A stretch of 64,000 nucleotides of DNA from Streptomyces abyssomicinicus. GTDB taxonomy: Bacteria > Actinomycetota > Actinomycetes > Streptomycetales > Streptomycetaceae. The DNA lies in assembly GCF_008974245.1 (NCBI RefSeq), contig NZ_BBZI01000010.1, positions 62,001 through 126,000 on the forward strand, in the 5' to 3' direction. The position numbers were made by a program, and so were the translations under genes. Of the stretch, positions 50,091 through 59,340 are shown piece after piece. The notes under the pieces were generated by a model that saw nothing but the letters and a program-made list of their open reading frames with translations, did no database searches and had not been told where the DNA came from. Each line of letters begins with the position of its first letter. The stretch's first letter is position 1.

Positions 50091-51482
50091 TCAGTCGTGC
50101 ACGCGGGCGACCAGGAAGGAGCCGGTGCCGCGGCCCCGGTCGTCGCCGAACTCGTCCGCCAGCACCTGTGCCGCGCCCTGCGCGGACGGTTCGCCCTGGA
50201 GGCTTCCGGCCAGGGCGGTCAGCCGGTGCTCGCCCTCCGCGCCGATGACCAGCCCCGCGGTGTGGAGGACCAGAAGGTCGCCGGCCTCCAGCCGTTGCTC
50301 CGCCTCGGCCTGTCCGCCGGGGGAGTGGAGCGTCCGGCCCGTCCCGTCCCGGAACAGCACCGGGGCGGGACAGCCGGACCACCGCAACGTCATGGTCCCG
50401 GTCCGGTACCGGCAGCACAGCGCCGGGCCGGAGACCGGCAGGGCGCTGCCGCGCAGCAGATCGTCCAGCCAGACCGCCGCCCGCCCCGGCGGGGCGCCGG
50501 CCATGGCCATACCGCGCAGGGCCCCGATCAGCATCGTCGTGCCCGAGGCCACAGCGGACGGCTCGCCGGCCAGGGTGCCGAACGCGATCAGCGTCTCCCC
50601 GTCGGGGAGTTCGCAGGCGTCGTACCAGTCGCCGCCCGCGGGCCCACCGGGCTCGGAGGACGGCAGCCGGCGCGCCGCCAGCTCCAGTGACCCGGGCCCG
50701 CCCTGCCGCGGGAGCCGCAGGGAGCCGTGCCACGGGGGGAGCACGGCTTCCTGCGGCTCGACCACGAGCCCCTGCCCGGACCGGGCCGGCCGGCCGCGAC
50801 GGAGCGAGTCACGGGTCTCGCTCACCGCCCGCCGGTGACGGCGCAGTTCGCTGACGTCACGCAGCACCGCCCACATGGAGGCGGTGTTGCCGTCGGCGTC
50901 GAGCACGGGCTCGCCCTTCATGTGCACAGTCCGCACCCTGCCGTCGTCCGGACGCGTGATCCGGAACTCGCCGTCGATCGGCCGGCCGTCGACCAGGCAG
51001 TCCGTCACCATGACGGTGAGCCGGGGCCGGTCCTCGTCGAGCACCAGGGAGGGCAGCTCGTCGAGGGTGAGGGCGTGGGCGGTGGGATCCATGCCGAGGA
51101 TCTCGTAGAACTCGGCGGACCAGCGGACCTCGTCGGTCAGCAGTTCCCACTCCGCGCTGCCGATCCGGCCGGGGGCCGGAGCCGGTCCGGCGCCGGGCGC
51201 GGCCGGCGAGGCGGGCAGCGCCTCGGGGGAACCGGCCGCGGGGGGAGGGCCTTCGCGGAGCTGCGCCAGGTGTTCGTCGAGGTCCTCCAGGTGGTGCAGC
51301 GCGAGGTCGTACAGAGCACGCTGCCACCGGTCCTGGGGGTCCGTGCCGTTGCTCTCCGTGTCGCGGCGGACCGCGTCCATGTCCGTCCTCAGCTGCCGCG
51401 TCCGCGCGATGAGGGCCTCGACCGGGCTGTCGCCGGAGGGCGAGCGGCCGGCGGGGCGATCCGCGGACAGGTGGGACGGCAT
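50091..51482 (-). CDS. PAS/SpoIIE-type PP2C protein with degenerate active site
   Basis: A 463-residue protein: N-terminal helices (DLALHHLEDLDEHLAQLREG), a PAS domain (residues about 110-215: EFYEILGMDPTAHALTLDEL; EFRITRPDDGRVRTVHMKGE) and a SpoIIE/RsbU fold. GGDWYDA (about 283) keeps the first Asp, but the GD-V/I-x-GHG motif is FGTLAGEPS, the LYTDGL-type motif is VLHTAGLVI, and the final DD-x-A/T motif is GRGTGSFLVARV. So most metal ligands are gone and phosphatase activity is doubtful. It may act as a sensor or decoy for an anti-sigma antagonist. Confidence 0.83.
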   Translation of the reverse strand: MPSHLSADRPAGRSPSGDSPVEALIARTRQLRTDMDAVRRDTESNGTDPQDRWQRALYDLALHHLEDLDEHLAQLREGPPPAAGSPEALPASPAAPGAGPAPAPGRIGSAEWELLTDEVRWSAEFYEILGMDPTAHALTLDELPSLVLDEDRPRLTVMVTDCLVDGRPIDGEFRITRPDDGRVRTVHMKGEPVLDADGNTASMWAVLRDVSELRRHRRAVSETRDSLRRGRPARSGQGLVVEPQEAVLPPWHGSLRLPRQGGPGSLELAARRLPSSEPGGPAGGDWYDACELPDGETLIAFGTLAGEPSAVASGTTMLIGALRGMAMAGAPPGRAAVWLDDLLRGSALPVSGPALCCRYRTGTMTLRWSGCPAPVLFRDGTGRTLHSPGGQAEAEQRLEAGDLLVLHTAGLVIGAEGEHRLTALAGSLQGEPSAQGAAQVLADEFGDDRGRGTGSFLVARVHD

Positions 51483-51708
51483 GACGAACTCCGGTGTCGA
51501 AGAGACGGTACGGCCGGGGCCGGTCGGTGAACCGGATACGACTCTCGCACAGCTCGCCACCGCCTGTAAGGGATTCGGCAACACTCGATCCGGTGGTGCT
51601 TCTGGCATATGCCAGAGTCTTTCGGGACCTACGGCCCCGGAGATCCGGGACCAACGTCACTTGCACGCAGGGAAGTTGGCAGCTAGCCCATGACCTGACG
51701 GCGGAGGG

Positions 51709-53355
51709 TCACGCGCCGGGACCGGGCTCCTCGGCGGGGCAGGAACCGCCCTTCAGTTCGCCCAGAAGCAGGAACGCCTCCACGGTCCGTTGTACGCAGC
51801 GTGACGAACCATAGCCCGTGTGCCCCTCGCCCTTGTTGTCCAGGACCACCGCCGAGGAGCCCAGCCGCCGGGCCGTCTCCACCGTCCAGCGGTACGGAGT
51901 GGCGGGGTCGCCCCGGGTGCCGACCAGCAGCATCCTGGGCGACCTGAGGTCGTGGACCTCCTCGCGCACGAAGTCGGTTCCGCGGGGCCGCCCGTAGCAC
52001 ATCAGCGCCTCGGCCAGCCGGTACCGGCCGAAGACCGGGGACGCCTTCTCGTAGGAGGCCCGCATCGCCCCCAGTTCCGCCGCGATGCGCCGCGCGGAGG
52101 GACGTTCGGGCGAGTCGGCGCAGTTGACGGCCAGCAGCGCGGCCGGGGCGTTGTCCAGCGGGACGGGCTGCCGGGACCGGCGCGGCCCGTCCCGGCGCGG
52201 CCCGTCCCGGCGGAACACCGGCGGGGAGAAGGCGCCCGGGGTGAGGCCCTGCAGGCCGCGCGGGTCGCCGTACTCCACCAGATCGGCCACCGCCCGCTCC
52301 ATCTGCGGCCACAGCGCCCGGCTGTACAGCGCCTGACCGAGGGCGGCCACCAGGTCCTGGCCGGTGAAACCGCGGCCGGCCCCCGTGGGCGCCGGGTGGG
52401 CGTCCAGCATGTCGACCAGGCGTTCCACATGCCGCGGCGCGGTGCGGGCGTCGCGGCCGAAGGGGCAGCCGATGTCCTGGACGCACCAGGCCAGGAAACG
52501 CTCCAGCGCGGCCTGCTGGCCCGCGGCGCCGGCCCGGGCCTGTTCGACGGGGGAGGCGGTGAGGGTGTCCACGCCGTCCAGGACGAACCGGCCGACCCGG
52601 TGCGGGAACCGGGCGGCGTAGACGGCGCCGAGGCGGGTGCCGTAGGAGAACCCGAGGTAGTTCAGCCGGCGGTCGCCGAGGGCGTGACGGATGACGTCCA
52701 TGTCGCGAGCCGCGTCCACGGTGCCCATGTGCTCCAGCACCGGGCCGGAGGCGGCGGCGCAGGCCTCGGCGATCTCCCGCAGTCTGCGCAGGTAGGGCTG
52801 CGGATCACCGTCGGCCACCCGGTCCGGGGAGGCGCTCTCGCGTCGGCCGTCGTCCGGATCGTCGGGCGCGTCGTCCCGGCCCTGCCCGGGGGAGCCGGAG
52901 TACGCGGCCTCGCCGCAGGTCACGGGGGAGGAGAGGCCGACGCCGCGGGGGTCGAAGCTGACCACGTCGTAGCCTTCGGCGAGGGGCATGAAGGCCTTGC
53001 CGGCCATGGCCAGCCGGCCGACGCCCTCACCGCCGGGGCCGCCGAAGTTGAGGACGAGCGAGCCGCGGGGCCGGTCTCCGGTGGACCGCAGGCGGGCCAG
53101 CGCCAGCCTCAGGGAGCCGCGCTTGGGGTGCGCGTAGTCCAGCGGGACGGTCACGACACCGCACTGGAGGTCGCGCGGGGCGGCCTCGGAGTCGCAGGGG
53201 TGCCAGGTGACCCGCTGGTCGTAGAAGCGCCTCAGGCGGGGCGGCGGCTCCGCCGGGCCGCCCTCCGCCACCGACGGGACGGCGGGCAGCGCCGCGCAGA
53301 GCGCGGCCAGTGCGGCCGTGCCGGCCGCGACGCGTAGGGAACACGGACCCTGCAT
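51709..53355 (-). CDS. Secreted alpha/beta-hydrolase, tripeptidyl aminopeptidase type
   Basis: A 548-residue exported hydrolase. Signal peptide (VAAGTAALAALCAALPAVPS), then VTWHPCDSEAAPRDLQCGVV, RGSLVLNFGGPGGEGVGRLA, YDVVSFDPRGVGLSSPVTCG, LNYLGFSYGTRLGAVYAARF (catalytic Ser in GFSYG), the late Asp in LLVGTRGDPATPYRW and His in NKGEGHTGYGSSRCV. This is the SlpD/E and Tap family of Streptomyces aminopeptidases. It acts outside the cell on peptide N-termini. Start ATG 53355. Confidence 0.9.
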   Translation of the reverse strand: MQGPCSLRVAAGTAALAALCAALPAVPSVAEGGPAEPPPRLRRFYDQRVTWHPCDSEAAPRDLQCGVVTVPLDYAHPKRGSLRLALARLRSTGDRPRGSLVLNFGGPGGEGVGRLAMAGKAFMPLAEGYDVVSFDPRGVGLSSPVTCGEAAYSGSPGQGRDDAPDDPDDGRRESASPDRVADGDPQPYLRRLREIAEACAAASGPVLEHMGTVDAARDMDVIRHALGDRRLNYLGFSYGTRLGAVYAARFPHRVGRFVLDGVDTLTASPVEQARAGAAGQQAALERFLAWCVQDIGCPFGRDARTAPRHVERLVDMLDAHPAPTGAGRGFTGQDLVAALGQALYSRALWPQMERAVADLVEYGDPRGLQGLTPGAFSPPVFRRDGPRRDGPRRSRQPVPLDNAPAALLAVNCADSPERPSARRIAAELGAMRASYEKASPVFGRYRLAEALMCYGRPRGTDFVREEVHDLRSPRMLLVGTRGDPATPYRWTVETARRLGSSAVVLDNKGEGHTGYGSSRCVQRTVEAFLLLGELKGGSCPAEEPGPGA

Positions 53356-53468
53356 GCGAGCCTCCGGGGGTGGACGGCCGCAGCCCACGTTAGGCGTGTG
53401 CCGCCCGCCGCGCCCGCCCACGCGGTCCGCCCGGGGGACCGGGGCCCGGGGCCCGGAGGGCCGGGCAT

Positions 53469-53513
53469 GCCGGCGGGGGCGGGGAGGAACCCGTCCTCCC
53501 CGCCCCCGCCGGC
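53469..53513. terminator. Hairpin terminator
   Basis: A perfect 20-bp GC-rich stem with loop ACCCG, 50 bases after the stop of the minus-strand GlsB-type gene. Confidence 0.88.
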
Positions 53514-53562
53514 GTGTGTCCCGCCGTGGGCGCCGTCCGCGCCTTCCGCCTCGCAGGCCGTG

Positions 53563-53826
53563 TCAGCGCGTCGACCGGCTGCGGTCCAGCGCCGCGACGC
53601 CCAGGGCGGCCAGCGCGATCTGGATCAGCCACTCCAGCCAGTCGGGCCCGTTGGTGTCCGAGATGCCGAACGCCCCGGCGAGCGCCGAACCGATCAGCGC
53701 CGCCGCGATGCCGACCACGATTGTCCACAGCACTCCGATGTGCTGGCGTCCGGGCACGACGAGGCGTCCCAGCACGCCGATCACGATGCCGATGACAATC
53801 GCGCTGATGATGCCCGAGATCTCCAT
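53563..53826 (-). CDS. GlsB/YeaQ/YmgE-family stress membrane protein
   Basis: An 87-residue protein with three hydrophobic segments (IISAIVIGIVIGVLGRLVVP; WTIVVGIAAALIGSALAGAF; LIQIALAALGVAAL) and the GxLGRLVVPGRQ motif of transglycosylase-associated/GlsB proteins. Its role in stress tolerance is poorly defined. It is terminated by a strong hairpin downstream. Confidence 0.88.
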   Translation of the reverse strand: MEISGIISAIVIGIVIGVLGRLVVPGRQHIGVLWTIVVGIAAALIGSALAGAFGISDTNGPDWLEWLIQIALAALGVAALDRSRSTR

Positions 53827-53987
53827 CTTTCCGCCCGTCCCTTCGCATGCGTCCTGCGGTCCTTCTGCCCCCGGCGGGCGGTCGCACGCTCCCCGGCCGC
53901 CGGGACCGTGGGTGTCGTGCGCGGTTCGGCAGGACCGGCGCGACGACGTGACGCGCGTGAAGGCCCGGGGCGCCGGAACGCGCGGAA

Positions 53988-54023
53988 GCGGGGCCGGACC
54001 GGGGTGACCCGGTCCGGCCCCGC
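53988..54023. terminator. Hairpin terminator
   Basis: A 16-bp perfect stem (GCGGGGCCGGACCGGG with its complement) around GTGA, 27 bases after the SPW-protein stop (minus strand). Confidence 0.88.
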
Positions 54024-54049
54024 CCTTGTGCGCAGGGGTACGGGCGCCG

Positions 54050-54508
54050 TCAGAACCTCGATGACGCCTTACCGGCCTTGGCCTTCCTCATTCCCAGGGC
54101 CGCGCATGCCGCTCCGAGGCAGATCGCCAGGGCGCCGACGCAGATGCTGCTGATGATCACGCCGGCGTCGGGGTTGGTGCCCACCACCCAGGGGGCGATG
54201 ATCATCCACACGCCGAGACCGGCGGCGGCCCAGCCGAGCCCGCTCATCCGTGTCGGGTTGGCGGCCGCGCAGATCGCCAGGGCGGCTATCGCCGCGCCGA
54301 CGATCACGTTGTGCGCGACCATCGGGGGCTGGCTTCCGGTGAAGTGCAGGATCCACGGCGAGGCGGCACAGTACACGCCGACCAGACACAGCGGCGCGGC
54401 GAGCATTCCCAGATTCGGACCCTGCTGGGAGCGGGCGTACTGCTCCCTCATTTCGAGCACGTCGGGGTGACTCGCCATGTCACCACGCGGGTGCGAGACA
54501 TTGGCCAT
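54050..54508 (-). CDS. SPW-repeat membrane protein
   Basis: A 152-residue protein with four membrane helices in two repeats, each starting with the SPW-type motif: ASPWILHFTGSQPPMVAHNV and IAPWVVGTNPDAGVIISSIC. The N-terminal 35 residues are cytoplasmic and charged (DVLEMREQYARSQQG). SPW proteins are small membrane proteins of unknown function found in many bacteria. ATG 54508 is preceded by GGAGA. Confidence 0.87.
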   Translation of the reverse strand: MANVSHPRGDMASHPDVLEMREQYARSQQGPNLGMLAAPLCLVGVYCAASPWILHFTGSQPPMVAHNVIVGAAIAALAICAAANPTRMSGLGWAAAGLGVWMIIAPWVVGTNPDAGVIISSICVGALAICLGAACAALGMRKAKAGKASSRF

Positions 54509-54651
54509 GACTCGTCTCCTTCGAGATCTCAGGCCTGACCGCGAGTGCGGCGGAAGGAATCGAATGCGGGGCGGTTGACCCGCACCTGTTCCATTCTGCC
54601 CCGATTCACCCGTTATGTGTAATGCAGGTCACGGAAACATTCCGCCACGGC

Positions 54652-55164
54652 TCATCCGGCGCGCTCGAGCAACCCCCGGACGTAGGCCGCCTGCCCCACG
54701 TGCTGGAGATCGTCGGAAAGCACGCTGACCAGCCGGACGCCCAGGGTCACCGGGGGGTCCCACCGCTCGTCGACGATCCGCTCCAGCTCGGCGGCGGTCA
54801 GCGCGCGCAGGAAGCGCAGCGTCTGCTCGTGCACCGCGTCGTAGTAGCCGGTCAGCAGATCGGGGGAGCCGACCCGCACCGCCGCCACCTTCGCCGGGTC
54901 GTGCCCGAAACCGGTGTCGGAGGCCGGCAGGGACAGCCCGAAGCGGCCGTGCCAGTCCTGTGCCGTCCAGACCTGCTCCAGGCCCGCGACGTCCGAGACG
55001 TGGTCGTCCTGCACCCGCGTCAGGTGCCACACCAGCCAGGCCACCGGGTTCGCCCCCGGGGCGGGGGGCGTGGCGAGCCGCTCCGCGTCCAGGCCGTGGA
55101 CCGCCGCGTGCACCTCCTCGCGGATCCTGCCGTATCCCTCGATCAGAATGTCCTTTGCGTGCAT
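54652..55164 (-). CDS. DinB-family (mycothiol transferase-like) protein
   Basis: A 170-residue helical-bundle protein: MHAKDILIEGYGRIREEVHA, PVAWLVWHLTRVQDDHVSDV and SVLSDDLQHVGQAAYVRGLL. The three His residues (VWHLTR; QDDH; LQHVGQ) form the metal site of DinB/YfiT proteins. Actinobacterial members transfer mycothiol to toxic electrophiles. Start ATG 55164. Confidence 0.87.
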   Translation of the reverse strand: MHAKDILIEGYGRIREEVHAAVHGLDAERLATPPAPGANPVAWLVWHLTRVQDDHVSDVAGLEQVWTAQDWHGRFGLSLPASDTGFGHDPAKVAAVRVGSPDLLTGYYDAVHEQTLRFLRALTAAELERIVDERWDPPVTLGVRLVSVLSDDLQHVGQAAYVRGLLERAG

Positions 55165-55275
55165 GTCTCCAGCCTCCGCCGGATCGCGTCACCCCGCTCG
55201 GCGGTTGGACCGGGAGAGGGTCGGTGAGGAAGAGTGATCGCGCACCACCGGACACGCCGAACCCCAGGAGTCGCG

Positions 55276-56274
<999 letters not shown>

Positions 56275-56295
56275 CGCACGGCCGACCCGGTGTAC

Positions 56296-56331
56296 GGGCC
56301 CCGCGGGGGTGTTCCCCTCCCCGCGGGGCCC
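56296..56331 (+). terminator. Hairpin terminator
   Basis: A perfect 13-bp stem GGGCCCCGCGGGG with its complement around a ten-base loop, 21 bases after the reductase stop. Confidence 0.8.
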
Positions 56332-56449
56332 ACGCACCGTGAACGGGGGGTCACAGGTCATCCGAATCGGGGGGAGTGACAGGGCCGCACCCGGGTAGAA
56401 GGAGAGGCGCATCAGTATCCGGCCGGGCCGGCAGCCGAGAGAGACACGC

Positions 56450-56902
56450 ATGATCGAGCACCTGGACGGGGCCGTGGCGACAACGGGTTTCGACGTGCCC
56501 GTGGAGCCCCTGCGGCGTGCGACGCACTTCACCGGTGAGCCGGGATGCATCGCCGAGGCGCGGGAGTTCGCGGGGCAGTTCCTCGAGCAGCTGAGGAACG
56601 AGTGGTGCGCCACCGCCGACGAGCGCTACGGCGGCGAACTGCTCCTGGTCGTCAGCGAGCTGGTCACCAACGCGGACCGGCACAGCCACGGTCCGTACAT
56701 CCTCGAACTCGAGGGCTCGGACAACTCCGTGACCGTGACGGTCTACGACAGCAGCGTCGCCCTGCCGCAGATCTTCCCCCGCGACCCCGAGCGCGTCGGC
56801 CGGCACGGCCTGGAGATCGTCCACGCGGTCGCCGACGAGGTCGTGGTGGAGCGCGTCCCGGTCGGCAAGCGGATACGCGCCACCCTTCGTCTGGGTGGCT
56901 GA
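56450..56902 (+). CDS. Serine-protein-kinase-like ATP-binding (anti-sigma factor type) protein
   Basis: A 150-residue HATPase_c protein of the RsbW/SpoIIAB type: GCIAEAREFAGQFLEQLRNE, LLLVVSELVTNADRHSHGPY (N box), VYDSSVALPQIFPRDPERVG and RHGLEIVHAVADEVVVERVP (G boxes). Streptomyces has dozens of such proteins; they bind sigma factors or anti-sigma antagonists and phosphorylate the latter. The partner cannot be told. ATG 56450. Confidence 0.87.
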   Translation: MIEHLDGAVATTGFDVPVEPLRRATHFTGEPGCIAEAREFAGQFLEQLRNEWCATADERYGGELLLVVSELVTNADRHSHGPYILELEGSDNSVTVTVYDSSVALPQIFPRDPERVGRHGLEIVHAVADEVVVERVPVGKRIRATLRLGG

Positions 56903-57023
56903 GCCGCCCCGCCGCGGTCCCCCGGCCGCGGCCGGCCCCGGCTTGCCGCCGGGGGATTCACCTCTGAGCGGAACCTCGACCGGCCGTCTTGCCGGGGCCG
57001 GGGAGCGGCCTAGGGTGAGAGGG

Positions 57024-57383
57024 GTGAGCGACCACGCGACCTCCCCGGCCCCCGTCCCCCTCCGCCGCCCGGCCCGTGCCAGGGAGCCGCTGTGGCGCGA
57101 CCTCGTCGGCGAGGTGCTGCGCCGCGAGCGGCTCGCCCAGGGGCGCACCCTCAAGGAGGTCGCCGAGGCCGCGCGGATCTCCATGCCCTATCTGTCGGAG
57201 CTGGAACGGGGCCGCAAGGAGGCCTCCTCGGAGGTGCTCGCGGCCGCCGCCCGGGCGCTGGGGCTCGGTCTGGGGGACCTCCTCATCCGTGTCCACAGCC
57301 TCCTCGCGGCCCGCTCGGGCGCCGTGCCCGGCGCCCTGTCGGCCGCGGTGCCGCACCGCGGCGGCCTCTGCCTGGCCGCCTGA
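57024..57383 (+). CDS. popR: PopR, XRE-family activator of clpP3-clpP4
   Basis: A 119-residue regulator of the ClgR/PopR group: WRDLVGEVLRRERLAQGRTL, EVAEAARISMPYLSELERGR (helix-turn-helix), KEASSEVLAAAARALGLGLG. The last residues are CLAA. PopR is known to be degraded by ClpP1P2 through terminal Ala-Ala and to switch on clpP3-clpP4 when the main protease fails. Its target operon is encoded next to it on the other strand, converging, and has two tandem copies of the PopR palindrome at 59226-59255. GTG start. Confidence 0.85.
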   Translation: MSDHATSPAPVPLRRPARAREPLWRDLVGEVLRRERLAQGRTLKEVAEAARISMPYLSELERGRKEASSEVLAAAARALGLGLGDLLIRVHSLLAARSGAVPGALSAAVPHRGGLCLAA

Positions 57384-57489
57384 CGCGCGCCCGGTGACGC
57401 GGGCGCGCCCCGGCGGCGCCGGCCGAAGCCCGCGGGCCGTGGGCCCCGGCCCAGGGCCCGGAGGCCGGGCCCCACGGTCGGGGCACCAC

Positions 57490-57578
57490 GGTCGGGGTCC
57501 CAAGGCGGGGCCCGTGGTCGGGGCCCGAGGCCCGGCCTCAAGACCGAGGCCCGCGGCCCCTGGGCCGGGGCCCGTGGT
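57490..57578. repeat. 89-bp direct repeat, copy 1
   Basis: Starts GGTCGGGGTCCCAAGGCG and ends CGGGGCCCGTGGT. It differs from the copy at 57635 at two positions. Confidence 0.85.
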
Positions 57579-57634
57579 CAGGGTCCCGACGCCGGTCCCG
57601 AAGCCCGCGGCCGGGCCCTCGGGCCGGGGTTCTC

Positions 57635-57723
57635 GGTCGGGGTCCCATGGCGGGGCCCGTGGTCGGGGCCCGAGGCCCGGCCTCAGGACCGAGGCCCGCG
57701 GCCCCTGGGCCGGGGCCCGTGGT
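57635..57723. repeat. 89-bp direct repeat, copy 2
   Basis: Starts GGTCGGGGTCCCATGGCG and ends CGGGGCCCGTGGT, 145 bases after copy 1. Confidence 0.85.
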
Positions 57724-57912
57724 TCCGTGTTCCGGGGTCCCAACGCCGGGCCCGATGGCCGGAGCCCGCGGTCGGGGCCCCCGGGTCGGGCCTCAAGGCG
57801 CCGAAGCCCTCTGCCTGGCCCCGAGACCGAAGCCCCTGGCCGGGGCCCGCGGTCGGGGGCCCCGGGGCCGGGCCCGCCGACGGGGCCTTGGGGGTCGCGG
57901 CCCGGGTCGGGG

Positions 57913-58506
57913 TCAGCGACGCTCGGTCAGCACCTCGTCCGCCAGGCCGTAGGCCACCGCCTCCTCGGCGGTGAACACCTTGTCCCGGTCCATGTCCGCC
58001 CGCAGCGCCGCCGTGTCGTGACCGGTGTGCCGGGCGAGCACCTCCTCCACCTGGGCCCGGATCCGGCCGATCTCCCGCGCCCGCAGGGCGAGGTCGGCCA
58101 CCGTCCCCTGGCTGCCCGCGCTGGCCGGTTGACCCAGCAGCACCCGCGAGTGCTCGAGCACGAACCGCCGTCCCGGGTCGCCGCCCGCCAGCAGCACCGC
58201 CGCCGTCGACGCCGCCTGCCCCACGCAGAAGGTGGCGATCGGCGCGCGTACGAAGCGCAGCGTGTCGTAGATCGCCATCAGCGAAGTGACGGAGCCACCG
58301 GGGGAGTTGAGGTACAGCGCGATCTCGTGGTCGGGGGCCTCGGACTCCAGGTGGAGCAACTGGGCGATGACCACGTTCGCCACCCCGTCGTCGATCTCGG
58401 TGCCCAGGAAGACGATCCGCTCCGACAGCAGGCGGCTGAACACGTCGGAGGACCGCTCGCCCCGAGCCGTGCGCTCGGTCACGTACGGAACCGTGTAGCT
58501 TCCCAT
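57913..58506 (-). CDS. clpP4: ClpP-like protease subunit 4 with altered triad
   Basis: A 197-residue ClpP homologue: SRLLSERIVFLGTEIDDGVA, ALYLNSPGGSVTSLMAIYDT, FCVGQAASTAAVLLAGGDPG (nucleophile Ser) and DMDRDKVFTAEEAVAYGLAD. Where ClpP normally reads M-I/M-HQP with the catalytic His, this protein has RVLLGQPAS, so the His is replaced by Gly. It may be a non-catalytic or conditionally active ring partner. The start is ATG 58506; GTG 58512 overlapping the clpP3 stop is an alternative. Second gene of the clpP3-clpP4 operon. Confidence 0.88.
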   Translation of the reverse strand: MGSYTVPYVTERTARGERSSDVFSRLLSERIVFLGTEIDDGVANVVIAQLLHLESEAPDHEIALYLNSPGGSVTSLMAIYDTLRFVRAPIATFCVGQAASTAAVLLAGGDPGRRFVLEHSRVLLGQPASAGSQGTVADLALRAREIGRIRAQVEEVLARHTGHDTAALRADMDRDKVFTAEEAVAYGLADEVLTERR

Positions 58507-58508
58507 GA

Positions 58509-59144
58509 TCACAGCCCCGTCCGGCGTCGGGAGGCGCTGGGACGCACCTCGTCGAAGGAGTCCACCAGGCGGTCGACCATCCCGTACTCCCGGGCCTGTC
58601 CGGCGGTGAACCAGCGGTCCCGGTCGGAGTCCCGGGCGATGGTGTCCTCGCTCTGCCCGGTGTGCTCGGAGAGGATCCGCTCGATCTGCCGCCGGGTGTA
58701 CTGGAGGTTCTCCGCCTGGATCTCCACGTCGGCCGCCGTGCCGCCGATGCCGGCCGACGGCTGGTGCATCATGATCCGCGCGTTGGGCAGCGCGTACCGC
58801 TTGCCCGGCGCGCCCACGGTCAGCAGGAACTGGCCCATGCTGGCCGCGAACCCCATCACCAGGGTCGAGACGTCGTTCGGGATCGCCCGCATCGTGTCGT
58901 AGACGGCGAGACCGGCGGTCACCGAGCCGCCCGGGCTGTTGATGTAGAGGCCGATGTCGGTCCGCGGGTCCTCCGCGGAGAGCACGAGCAGCTGGGCGCA
59001 GACCCGGTTGGCGGACACCTCGTCCACCTGGGTGCCGAGCACCACGATCCGCTGCGCCAGGAGCGCCGACGCCAGGTGGTCGTCGAAGCGCGTGTACGGG
59101 GTGTCGCCGTCCTGCGCCCGGGGGGCGTACTGCGGTGGAAGCAT
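58509..59144 (-). CDS. clpP3: ClpP-like protease subunit 3
   Basis: A 211-residue ATP-dependent protease subunit: LLAQRIVVLGTQVDEVSANR, GLYINSPGGSVTAGLAVYDT, LVMGFAASMGQFLLTVGAPG (catalytic Ser in ASM), YALPNARIMMHQPSAGIGGT (catalytic His) and DSDRDRWFTAGQAREYGMVD (Asp). All three catalytic residues are present. With ClpP4 it forms the back-up Clp protease of Streptomyces, silent unless ClpP1P2 is lacking. Two tandem PopR-site palindromes lie 82-111 bases upstream of the ATG. Confidence 0.9.
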   Translation of the reverse strand: MLPPQYAPRAQDGDTPYTRFDDHLASALLAQRIVVLGTQVDEVSANRVCAQLLVLSAEDPRTDIGLYINSPGGSVTAGLAVYDTMRAIPNDVSTLVMGFAASMGQFLLTVGAPGKRYALPNARIMMHQPSAGIGGTAADVEIQAENLQYTRRQIERILSEHTGQSEDTIARDSDRDRWFTAGQAREYGMVDRLVDSFDEVRPSASRRRTGL

Positions 59145-59225
59145 CCGAGGTCCTCCTGAAGACTCGTTCCCGAAGCGGTGTGCTGCCTCGAATGTGCCCC
59201 GCCGCGCCCCTCACCAGGGCGTTTC

Positions 59226-59255
59226 TCTGCCTGCGGCAGATCTGCCGAGGGCAGA
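59226..59255 (-). promoter_or_regulatory. Two tandem PopR binding sites
   Basis: TCTGCC-TGC-GGCAGA (59226-59240) is followed directly by TCTGCC-GAG-GGCAGA (59241-59255). Both match TCTGCC-N3-GGCAGA, the motif I recall for PopR. They lie 82-111 bases above the clpP3 start. Confidence 0.85.
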
Positions 59256-59340
59256 GGAGCACGTCGCCCGGCCACGTCCGATGAGTTTTCACCGCCCCGC
59301 CGGTCGACAGTGATGAACGACGGACAATCGGGAGGAACCG

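Larger units (their letters stand above)
57400..57912. repeat. Ultra-GC-rich repeat region between popR and clpP4
   Basis: About 510 bases made almost wholly of variants of GGTCGGGGCCC and GGGGCCCGNGGT. An 89-base block at 57490-57578 recurs at 57635-57723 with two changes, a 145-base period. The frames crossing it are Pro/Gly/Arg-only shadows. It separates two convergent genes and could form many stem-loops. Confidence 0.85.

Noticed and set aside
57076..58902. A 608-codon plus-strand open frame across the repeat block and clpP4
   Set aside because: Composition is almost only Pro, Gly, Arg and Ala over the repeats, and the second half is the antisense of clpP4 and clpP3.
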